Of a stretch of 32,500 nucleotides of DNA, positions 25,414 to 32,500 are shown in pieces. The position numbers and the translations under genes were made by a program. The DNA is from Flavobacteriaceae bacterium (GTDB taxonomy: Bacteria; Bacteroidota; Bacteroidia; Flavobacteriales; Flavobacteriaceae), in assembly GCA_024742935.1 (NCBI GenBank), contig JANSXN010000022.1, forward strand, positions 1 through 32,500, written 5' to 3'. Below the pieces are notes generated by a model, which was not told the origin of the DNA, searched no databases, and saw only the letters and a list, made by a program, of their open reading frames with translations. Each line of letters opens with the position of its first letter. The stretch's first letter is position 1.

Positions 25414-25421
25414 TACTTTTG
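25414..25421 (+). promoter_or_regulatory. -7 box of the anchor-L T9SS protein gene
   Basis: TACTTTTG, a perfect TAnnTTTG, 34 bases before the ATG at 25456. There is no TTG at the normal -33 spacing. Confidence 0.5.
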
Positions 25422-25455
25422 CAAGGCTAAAAAGAAAAATTAAGTTCCTGATTAG

Positions 25456-27780
25456 ATGCGTTTATTTTTACCATTTTTGGTAGCTGTATTATATTCAAAC
25501 CTTGCCTTTTCTCAATACATTGAAGTTCAGGAAAATTTCTCAGCACAGCAACTTGTAGAAGATATTCTCATAAATAGCCCATGTGCCAATGTTTCCAACT
25601 TTTCAGCGAGTGGTTGGGATGAGTTTCCCAGTTTTGGATATTTTTCTGCCGGAAGCAGTGATTTTCCATTTCAGGAGGGCGTTTTACTCACTACTGGAAA
25701 AGCACTTTCTGCTATTGGCCCAAATAACTCCTTATTGAGTGAAGGCAGTACTAGCTGGCAGGGAGATAACGATTTGCAACAAGCAATTGGAGAATCCAAT
25801 ACAATCAACGCAACAGTACTCGAGTTTGACTTTTTACCCATAGCCAATAAAATTATATTTGAGTACATCTTCTCCTCTGAACAGTATTTTGATTACAACA
25901 ACCCCAATCAATGTAACTTTTCTGACGGATTTGCTTTTTTACTTAAAGAAGCCAATTCTCAAAATCAATACCAAAACCTTGCTGTGGTTCCCGGAACCAA
26001 TATCCCTGTTAAAATAACAACCATAAGAGGCGAAGGCACGATCTGCCAACCTGCAAACCCTCAGTTTTTTGATGCTTATAATGGTGTTGAACACCCCACA
26101 AATTACAGTGGTCAAACTAAAATACTGAGAGCTGAAGCTCTTGTCAATCCGGGAACACTTTATCATATCAAACTTGTAGTTGCCGATCAGGAAAATCCAT
26201 TTTATGATTCAGCAATCTTTTTGGGTGGTGGCAGTTTTGCTGTAGAAAATGATTTAGGACCAGACCGTCTTTTTGCTACAGGGAATCCGTTGTGTTTTGG
26301 TGAAAACCTCATCCTCAACGCATCTTTTGCAGGTAACAATCAATATCAATGGTTTCGGAATGGCGTGGCGCTGCCCGGTCAAACAAATCCCACATATACA
26401 GTTACTCAGGAAGGTTTTTATGAAGTGGAGATTCAACTTGAAAACAACAGTTGTGACATCAAAGGCTCTATCACCATTGAATATGATGACGTCATCACTG
26501 TACAAAACACCACCTTAATACAGTGTGAAGAAAACAACAGCGGCATTGGTGTTTTTAATCTCTTTGATGCAACTGAAGCTATTGTCAATGGAAATACGTC
26601 CCTGCAGGTGAGTGCTTTTTTCAACAGTTTGTCCAATGCTCAAAACAATGTGGCTCCTATTCCAAACCCCACATCATTTACAAATTCAGAACCCAATCAA
26701 AGGGTCTATGCCCGTGTGCTAAATCCTTTAGGTTGTTATGCAGTTGCACGTGTCATTTTAAACACGACCACAAATTTTTTACCTCCACTCGAAGTTGCCG
26801 GCTGCTCCTTATCAACAACAACAGATTTTGCTAACTTTGATTTATCTACAACAAGTCTCGATATTCAAAATGCGTATGGTTCAAATCTGGAGGTAAGTTA
26901 CCACCTTACCTTTGAAAATGCTTTGCAAGGTCAAGAACAATTACCACTCAATTTCACCAACACCCTCCCTCAAATGCAAACCATTTTTGCGAGGCTCATA
27001 AATGCAGGCAGTTGTTTTGGTATTTTACCGGTTTATTTAACAGTTATCCCATCACCCCAGTTTTCTGGATCTGCGACGGCTACATATTGTTTCAACACAT
27101 TTCCTGAGCCCATCCTTTTGGACTCCGGAGTGGTGGGTGATGAAGCTGATTATACCTTTCTTTGGAGCACGGGAGCCACCACACCCCAAATTTCAGTAAC
27201 AGCCCCGGGTGAATATACTGTTACTGTTAGTTTTGATCAATCTCTAAATGGCACAAATTACAGCTGTAGCTCTTCCCGAACGATATCTGTTATAGGTTCA
27301 GAGTTACCACAGTTAAGTTATGAACTCACGGGCAGTTTTGGAAACCAAACTGTTATTATAACTGCTAACGGTGCCGGAAACTATTTGTACTCACTCAACA
27401 ATGAAAACGGTCCCTATCAGGAAAGTAATGTGTTTGAAAACCTCGCCGGAGGGATTTACACCGTTTATGTATTGGACACAAATGGGTGTGGTATCACAAG
27501 TATCAAAGTGTTTGTTTTGGGATTCCCTAATTATTTTACCCCCAACAATGACGGGGTGAATGATTACTGGACTCTTAGTGGTGTCAATTTGCGTAACAGT
27601 CTCGTGGAAAGTGTGGTTATTTTTGATCGTTTTGGTAAGATTTTGCACTGGCTGGATTTCAATACGTTTGGTTGGGATGGCACCTATCGAGGTCGCCCTT
27701 TGCCCTCTTCAGATTATTGGTTTAAGGCCACACTAAAAGACGGTAGTATTTACCGCGGGCATTTTACGCTCAAACGATAG
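25456..27780 (+). CDS. Choice-of-anchor L protein with CHU_C T9SS tail
   Basis: A 774-residue secreted protein. The signal peptide covers about 1-19 (MRLFLPFLVAVLYSNLAFS). Residues about 25-270 form a choice-of-anchor L-like domain (SPCANVSNFSASGW, FPFQEGVLLTTGKA, LEFDFLPIANKIIFEYIFSSEQY, SDGFAFLL). Immunoglobulin-like modules follow (NQYQWFRNGVALPGQTNPTY). The last 85 residues are the gliding-motility-associated CHU_C domain (NYFTPNNDGVNDYW, VVIFDRFGK, WDGTYRGRPLPSSDYWF), the type B signal for export by the type IX system. It is probably a surface adhesin or sheath component. The C-terminal arrangement is complete. Ligand unknown. Confidence 0.93.
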   Translation: MRLFLPFLVAVLYSNLAFSQYIEVQENFSAQQLVEDILINSPCANVSNFSASGWDEFPSFGYFSAGSSDFPFQEGVLLTTGKALSAIGPNNSLLSEGSTSWQGDNDLQQAIGESNTINATVLEFDFLPIANKIIFEYIFSSEQYFDYNNPNQCNFSDGFAFLLKEANSQNQYQNLAVVPGTNIPVKITTIRGEGTICQPANPQFFDAYNGVEHPTNYSGQTKILRAEALVNPGTLYHIKLVVADQENPFYDSAIFLGGGSFAVENDLGPDRLFATGNPLCFGENLILNASFAGNNQYQWFRNGVALPGQTNPTYTVTQEGFYEVEIQLENNSCDIKGSITIEYDDVITVQNTTLIQCEENNSGIGVFNLFDATEAIVNGNTSLQVSAFFNSLSNAQNNVAPIPNPTSFTNSEPNQRVYARVLNPLGCYAVARVILNTTTNFLPPLEVAGCSLSTTTDFANFDLSTTSLDIQNAYGSNLEVSYHLTFENALQGQEQLPLNFTNTLPQMQTIFARLINAGSCFGILPVYLTVIPSPQFSGSATATYCFNTFPEPILLDSGVVGDEADYTFLWSTGATTPQISVTAPGEYTVTVSFDQSLNGTNYSCSSSRTISVIGSELPQLSYELTGSFGNQTVIITANGAGNYLYSLNNENGPYQESNVFENLAGGIYTVYVLDTNGCGITSIKVFVLGFPNYFTPNNDGVNDYWTLSGVNLRNSLVESVVIFDRFGKILHWLDFNTFGWDGTYRGRPLPSSDYWFKATLKDGSIYRGHFTLKR

Positions 27781-27788
27781 GTTTTTAC

Positions 27789-27796
27789 TATTTTTG
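27789..27796 (+). promoter_or_regulatory. -7 box of uvrB
   Basis: TATTTTTG lies 36 bases before the uvrB ATG and 9 bases after the stop of the preceding gene. It overlaps the left arm of a hairpin. Confidence 0.4.
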
Positions 27797-27824
27797 GACA
27801 GCCTTTCGGCGAAAGCCAAAAAAT
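27791..27824. repeat. Hairpin between the T9SS gene and uvrB
   Basis: Outer arms TTTTTGG (27791-27797) and CCAAAAA flank a near-perfect palindrome CTTTCGGCGAAAG. On the plus strand the arm is followed by A, not T, so it is not a clean plus-strand terminator. It may be a uvrB leader structure. Confidence 0.4.
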
Positions 27825-27832
27825 AACACTTC

Positions 27833-29836
27833 ATGAAATTTCAACTGGTATCAGAATACAAACCCACAGGTGATCAACCTGCTGCCATCAGAGCACTAGT
27901 GGATGGAATTAATGGTGGCGAGCGTTTCCAAACCTTGCTTGGAGTAACAGGAAGCGGAAAAACATTTACCGTTGCTAATGTAGTTCAAGAAGTTCAAAAA
28001 CCCACGCTGGTACTGGCACACAATAAAACACTGGCAGCGCAATTATACTCTGAGTTTAAGCAGCTTTTTCCTCACAATGCCGTTGAGTATTTTGTGTCTT
28101 ACTATGATTACTACCAACCGGAAGCGTATATACCGTCAAGCGGAACGTATATCGAGAAGGATTTATCTATTAATGAGGAGATTGAAAAGTTGCGGCTAAG
28201 CACCACCTCTTCTCTGCTTTCGGGGCGGCGTGATGTATTGGTTGTTGCATCAGTTTCTTGTTTGTATGGTATTGGAAATCCAGTGGAATTTCAAAAAAAT
28301 GTGATTTCGCTGGAAAAAGACATGGTCATTTCGCGAACTAAATTACTACATCGCCTGGTGCAAAGTTTGTATTCCCGAACAGAAGCCGAATTTTTTCACG
28401 GCAATTTTAGAATTAAAGGAGATACTGTAGATGTTTTTCCAAGTTATGCAGATGATGCGTTTAGGATTCATTTTTTTGGTGACGAAATTGAAGAAATTGA
28501 AGCCTTTGATATCAAGACCAACCAAGTGATTGAAACCTATGAACAGCTCAATATTTATCCTGCCAATATGTTTGTTACTTCGCCGGATGTTTTGCAAGGA
28601 GCTATTCGTGCCATTCAAGATGATTTGGTGAAACAACTTGATTATTTTAAGGAAATTGGCAAGCACCTGGAAGCCAAACGGCTTGAAGAGCGCACTAATT
28701 TTGATTTGGAGATGATTCGCGAGTTGGGTTATTGCAGTGGTATAGAAAACTACTCCCGTTATCTCGACGGACGCCTGCCCGGCACACGTCCGTTCTGTTT
28801 ATTGGATTATTTCCCTAAGGATTACTTAATGCTGGTTGACGAGAGTCATGTTTCTATTCCACAAGTGAGTGCTATGTATGGTGGTGACCGCTCACGCAAG
28901 GAAAATCTGGTTGAATATGGTTTTAGACTTCCGGCGGCGATGGACAATCGGCCGTTAAAGTTTGAGGAATTTGAAGCGCTGCAAAATCAAGTGATTTATG
29001 TTAGTGCGACCCCGGCCGATTATGAACTGGAAAAAAGTGGTGGTGTGATTGTGGAGCAAATCATTCGCCCCACAGGCCTCCTTGACCCGCCCATTGAGGT
29101 GCGCCCCAGTTTAAACCAAATTGATGATTTGATTGAAGAAATCCAGTTGCGTGTTGAAAAGGACGAGCGTGTTTTGGTGACCACATTAACCAAGCGTATG
29201 GCCGAAGAACTTACTAAATATTTAACCCGCATTAATGTGCGTTGCCGCTATATTCACAGTGATGTAGACACGCTGGAACGGGTTGAGATTATGCAGGATT
29301 TGCGTTTGGGCCTATTTGATGTCCTTATTGGCGTTAACTTGTTAAGAGAGGGACTGGATTTACCTGAAGTATCATTGGTTGCAATACTGGATGCAGACAA
29401 GGAAGGTTTTTTGAGAAGTGAGCGGTCACTCACACAAACGGTGGGAAGGGCTGCCCGAAATCTTAATGGTAAAGCCATTATGTATGCAGATAAAATTACA
29501 CGAAGTATGCAGGCGACGATTGACAGTACTAATTACAAAAGGGATAAGCAGATGACATACAATCTTGCTAATAACATCACTCCTACCCAAATAAAGAAAA
29601 GCCTTGAAAATGCACTTTCCAAACCCAAGGAAAAAGCCTATTCAATTGAAGAAATGCTTGTACACGCTGCTGAAGAGGCTAAAAACACCTATTCAACCCG
29701 CCCTGAGTTGGAGAAAAAAATACGCGATACCCGCAAAGCGATGGAAGCCGCTTCTAAGGAATTGGATTTTATAAAAGCCGCCAAGATGCGAGACCAAATC
29801 AAAGTCTTGCAGAAGCAACTGGAAATGATTGAGTAG
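27833..29836 (+). CDS. uvrB: Excinuclease ABC subunit B
   Basis: A 667-residue UvrB, the damage-verifying helicase-like subunit of nucleotide excision repair that works with UvrA and UvrC. Walker A GVTGSGKT is at 37-44. The tyrosine-rich beta-hairpin that probes damage (YFVSYYDYYQPEAYIP) starts near 87, and the Walker B-like DESH is at 336-339. The helicase motif V/VI segment is TQTVGRAARN. The C-terminal UVR domain that binds UvrC is in the last 45 residues (ELDFIKAAKMRDQIKVLQKQ). Length is normal. A repair gene for UV damage near the carotenoid island is suggestive but not evidence of co-regulation. Confidence 0.98.
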   Translation: MKFQLVSEYKPTGDQPAAIRALVDGINGGERFQTLLGVTGSGKTFTVANVVQEVQKPTLVLAHNKTLAAQLYSEFKQLFPHNAVEYFVSYYDYYQPEAYIPSSGTYIEKDLSINEEIEKLRLSTTSSLLSGRRDVLVVASVSCLYGIGNPVEFQKNVISLEKDMVISRTKLLHRLVQSLYSRTEAEFFHGNFRIKGDTVDVFPSYADDAFRIHFFGDEIEEIEAFDIKTNQVIETYEQLNIYPANMFVTSPDVLQGAIRAIQDDLVKQLDYFKEIGKHLEAKRLEERTNFDLEMIRELGYCSGIENYSRYLDGRLPGTRPFCLLDYFPKDYLMLVDESHVSIPQVSAMYGGDRSRKENLVEYGFRLPAAMDNRPLKFEEFEALQNQVIYVSATPADYELEKSGGVIVEQIIRPTGLLDPPIEVRPSLNQIDDLIEEIQLRVEKDERVLVTTLTKRMAEELTKYLTRINVRCRYIHSDVDTLERVEIMQDLRLGLFDVLIGVNLLREGLDLPEVSLVAILDADKEGFLRSERSLTQTVGRAARNLNGKAIMYADKITRSMQATIDSTNYKRDKQMTYNLANNITPTQIKKSLENALSKPKEKAYSIEEMLVHAAEEAKNTYSTRPELEKKIRDTRKAMEAASKELDFIKAAKMRDQIKVLQKQLEMIE

Positions 29837-29930
29837 AGAGTGGTTTAGTTTATTCAGAATCTTGCTACATATTTCTAGTTCTAAAAAAATATCCCATAAT
29901 TCTGAAGAGTAATCAAAATCGATACTAATT

Positions 29931-29957
29931 AAAAAAGCGGGGAACCTTCCCCGCTTT
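29931..29957 (-). terminator. Rho-independent terminator after the GEVED T9SS gene
   Basis: AAAGCGGGGAA (29934-29944) pairs perfectly over 11 bp with TTCCCCGCTTT (29947-29957). On the minus strand the stem is followed by six T. It could also weakly end uvrB transcripts from the other side. Confidence 0.85.
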
Positions 29958-29980
29958 AAGTTTTATAAAAAGTTCTGCTG

Positions 29981-32500
29981 TTATTTAACAATCACTCTTT
30001 TTACCGTGCTATAGTTTCCGTTTGAAACCTTTACAAGATATGTACCTGTTGCATTACCCTCAAAGTCTAATTGTGCTTTATAGGCATTTGCTTGAAACCT
30101 CATTTCTGAATCGATTATTTTTTGACCCAAGGCATTAAATACTGTAACTTTCATATCCCCAAGATCTGATTTAGGTTGAAATAAAACTTCATAAGTTCTA
30201 TTTTCTAAAGGATACACCATAAAAGCTGCATCGTTAAAATCATTTTGAGCATTTGAAAGGGTGCCATCAAGGATTGTGACAGTATAATCTTCTGTTTCGC
30301 CCCAGGTAAAATCAACACAGGGGTCATTAATAGTCCCCTCAGAAGTTATCCATCCCACTCTGGCTCTCAATAAGTGAGTACCCACTAAATCTAAGTCATT
30401 AGGTATGTTAAAAGAAGTCGTGTAATTTGTCCCTGAAGCAGGAAGAGGAAAATCAAAAACCACCAATTCGTCTGGTTCAAAAACAAAATTATCATTGTAA
30501 TCTATCCATACAGAAAGTAATTGATTAGCAAAACCGGAACGTGCTGTGACATCTACACTGGTATTAATGTCGAGTTCGGTATTTAAACCTGTAAAATCAC
30601 CATAACCATTTGATGAACAACCACTGGAATTGTCTATTGTTCCAATAGCAAAACGGGTGAGACCATCTCCTAGAGAACAATTGCCTATGGGCGAACATTG
30701 TTCATTGGTTATGGTAACTTCTATTGAATCGTTTGCAGGAACATCGTCATTTGTCAATAGGGTTGAAGCTTCAACATCATAATCACCCAAAGCTGTGAAA
30801 TCGCCTGTTTGACTGAATGAGAAAACCTCATCTTCAAGAGAGTTTATGGTTGCAGTAAAGGTTTCAACCACAGGTGGAGCTCCATCAATACTGTACGATA
30901 CATCAAAATTAGACTGTGGATTAGCTCCAAAGTTTCTCACTCGAATCGTGATTGTTTCATCACCTAAACCTTCCCCTGAAACAGGGCTAATAATTTCAGT
31001 AACTCCCACATCATTTGGAAATATATGAGTCACCTCTTTTGTAAAGCTGTCATTGCTTGGAAACTCATCACCAGAGAGGTTGGTTCTTGCTTCTATAGTA
31101 TAGCTTTGACCGGGGATTGACAAATCGACTGTTTGAGTGAACGTATATGTTTCGGTTTCATTGGCATTTACAGTTCCTGTAAAAGTTTCTGTAGCTTCAA
31201 TCACCCCATCCACAAGGAGTTCAACGGAAAAATTTGATTGTGCACTGGACCCAAAATTCCTGATCGAAATATCAACAGTTTCTGAAGCAGTAAGAATTCC
31301 ATCATTTGGAGCTGTTATGGCATTTACACCCACATCATCTGAAAATCCACCGGACAAACTAAAAGAGGCGATTCTTGTTGTCCAAAAATTATTGTTAGGA
31401 AAATACTCTCCCGTAAACCAAAACGTGAAATTATCAGGATCCATGGTTAAGTGAGTATAATCCCCAAAACGATTGGAAGTAGTTTGCACACCTGTACCGT
31501 CAATGATTGTAGTTTCTGCTACTGTCATTAAACCTATTGGATCACCATCAAATCTTCCGGTATATCTCATTCCTGCAGGCACAGTACCACTGGCAACCTG
31601 AAAACCAAGCCCCATATTTCCGGCAGCATCCATAGCTAGACTTCCCATAAAACGACTCAACCCATCATTGGGAGCATACGTGCCCTCCTGAAAAATAGTC
31701 CAGGGATCTCCAGCTCCATTATTGCGTAGTTCAATCCATCTTATACCACTAGTATCATTACCATCAACATCAACATTAAAAGTTACTGTCATCACATTGT
31801 GGGTTCCAAATTCGCGATAATTTACCATATAAGAAATCACACCACCTATCATATCAATTTTTTGGCTTGTCCCGGGTTGATTAACATCTCCTGAACCAAA
31901 AGGAGCAAAAACAGAGTCAAATGGTAATGTAGGAATCTCAAGTGCCGAGGAAATAGAAGAATTGGACGTGTTGTTCCAGTCCATCGTTATTTCCCATATT
32001 TTCAGGTGGTCAAAAGTAATCGCACTACTCCAGCCATCATCCTGAAAATAAACAATTTGTCCCGGTAATCCGGGAGTAAAACTCGTTCCCAATAAATGCG
32101 CCGGATTGGGACTTCTCACAGTGTTTGGGTTGTTAACAATGCCCGGTAAATTAAACCCAACAATTTGTGGACTTACTCCACCGGCTAAAATCACATCCCT
32201 TTCCAAAACATAGGTGGTGTTACCGGTAAACTTGTTTGCGGTCATGTAATACCCATCAGGCCAAATGGAGTATTTCGGGTAATCTGGAAAAGAATTTAAT
32301 GGAAACTCATATAAAAAATAAGACCCTGTGGGGTCGGGAGTTTCGGAAACAGCAATCAGTAATGCGTTGTTTGACGTTCTAAATTGACTCACAAAAAAAC
32401 GGTCGGCAAGCTGGTCATACAAAACGATGGGATCTCCTGAATTTACCCCATTTTGAAAGAAATCACCCAAAGAAATGGGGCCAAAAAGCAAAGTGCCTGA
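29981..32500 (-). CDS. Large T9SS protein with CARDB-like repeats and GEVED domain, N-terminus missing
   Basis: The open frame continues past the right edge: codons before the apparent TTG at 32491 read S-G-T with no stop, so the gene is partial at its 5' end. The visible 839 residues (numbered here from 32491) hold several parts. First is a long beta-rich region (GDPIVLYDQLADRFFVSQF near 19-37, propeller-like). Two tandem CARDB-like repeats follow at about 385-491 and 492-598 (DVGVNAITAPNDG, DVGVTEIISPVSGEG, each with an RNFG core). Then come a GEVED domain at about 600-745 (VWIDYNDNFVFEPDE, GETEDYTVTI) and a C-terminal type A T9SS sorting tail (VTVFNALGQKI, GTYLVKVSNGN). It is probably a surface or secreted adhesin; no catalytic motif is seen. 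Confidence 0.92.
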   Translation of the reverse strand, partial: SGTLLFGPISLGDFFQNGVNSGDPIVLYDQLADRFFVSQFRTSNNALLIAVSETPDPTGSYFLYEFPLNSFPDYPKYSIWPDGYYMTANKFTGNTTYVLERDVILAGGVSPQIVGFNLPGIVNNPNTVRSPNPAHLLGTSFTPGLPGQIVYFQDDGWSSAITFDHLKIWEITMDWNNTSNSSISSALEIPTLPFDSVFAPFGSGDVNQPGTSQKIDMIGGVISYMVNYREFGTHNVMTVTFNVDVDGNDTSGIRWIELRNNGAGDPWTIFQEGTYAPNDGLSRFMGSLAMDAAGNMGLGFQVASGTVPAGMRYTGRFDGDPIGLMTVAETTIIDGTGVQTTSNRFGDYTHLTMDPDNFTFWFTGEYFPNNNFWTTRIASFSLSGGFSDDVGVNAITAPNDGILTASETVDISIRNFGSSAQSNFSVELLVDGVIEATETFTGTVNANETETYTFTQTVDLSIPGQSYTIEARTNLSGDEFPSNDSFTKEVTHIFPNDVGVTEIISPVSGEGLGDETITIRVRNFGANPQSNFDVSYSIDGAPPVVETFTATINSLEDEVFSFSQTGDFTALGDYDVEASTLLTNDDVPANDSIEVTITNEQCSPIGNCSLGDGLTRFAIGTIDNSSGCSSNGYGDFTGLNTELDINTSVDVTARSGFANQLLSVWIDYNDNFVFEPDELVVFDFPLPASGTNYTTSFNIPNDLDLVGTHLLRARVGWITSEGTINDPCVDFTWGETEDYTVTILDGTLSNAQNDFNDAAFMVYPLENRTYEVLFQPKSDLGDMKVTVFNALGQKIIDSEMRFQANAYKAQLDFEGNATGTYLVKVSNGNYSTVKRVIVK

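Noticed and set aside
27833-29836. Co-regulation of uvrB with the carotenoid genes as a light response
   Set aside because: No GTTTA-N18-TAAAC-like site seen before uvrB, and several unrelated genes with terminators lie between.

Overview
The window looks like chromosomal DNA of a marine-type member of the Flavobacteriaceae (Bacteroidota). It is AT-rich. Several genes and the tRNA pair have the Bacteroidota -7 box TAnnTTTG upstream, clear Shine-Dalgarno sites are scarce, and there are type IX secretion (T9SS) proteins of both the CHU_C and type A tail kinds. Lineage-typical families are also present (a DUF5606 protein, a split 5'-nucleotidase, a fused CrtYcd lycopene cyclase). The tRNA genes do not encode CCA, and the window carries the CCA-adding enzyme. 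I see no phage, IS, CRISPR array or rRNA, and no gene-free stretch longer than 300 bases.

Layout. 1-2458: a partial DUF6913-like gene, then a 5'-nucleotidase split into a lipoprotein C-terminal half and a Tat-type catalytic half, then a small exported NTF2-like immunity-type protein. 2482-7088 (minus): housekeeping genes ligA, mazG, a DUF5606 gene, def and ruvX. 7283-8098: dapD. 8108-12799: five envelope-glycan genes in alternating orientation (TupA-like ATP-grasp, GT2, GT90, WaaE-like GT2, Kdo-kinase-like), suggesting lipopolysaccharide core or surface glycan assembly. 12893-18772: tsaC-like gene, a GC-rich palindromic intergenic element, gamma carbonic anhydrase, then cca, ctaA, a pRiA4b ORF-3-like gene, a TPMT-like methyltransferase and a PyrR-like phosphoribosyltransferase, with aroK convergent. 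18914-19158: tRNA-Lys(TTT) and tRNA-Leu(GAG).

19248-23688 is the carotenoid island. A MerR-family regulator with a C-terminal B12-binding-like domain (CarH/LitR type) precedes crtI, crtB, crtZ and crtYcd. Together these would turn geranylgeranyl diphosphate into lycopene, beta-carotene and zeaxanthin; the GGPP synthase is not here. Both the regulator gene and crtI are preceded by GTTTA-N18-TAAAC with exactly the same spacing, a candidate shared operator. The regulator keeps the expected axial His but has Glu-Arg where CarH has Glu-His in the adenosyl-capping motif.

23782-32500: a lipoprotein with two PHGQPGHxC repeats, an M28 peptidase lipoprotein, a choice-of-anchor-L T9SS protein, uvrB, and a large T9SS protein with CARDB-like repeats and a GEVED domain that runs off the window. 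The points most worth a second look are the putative B12/light carotenoid switch, the His/Cys repeat lipoprotein, the structured GC-rich element at 13459-13542, and promoters placed so close to start codons that the messages should be leaderless.
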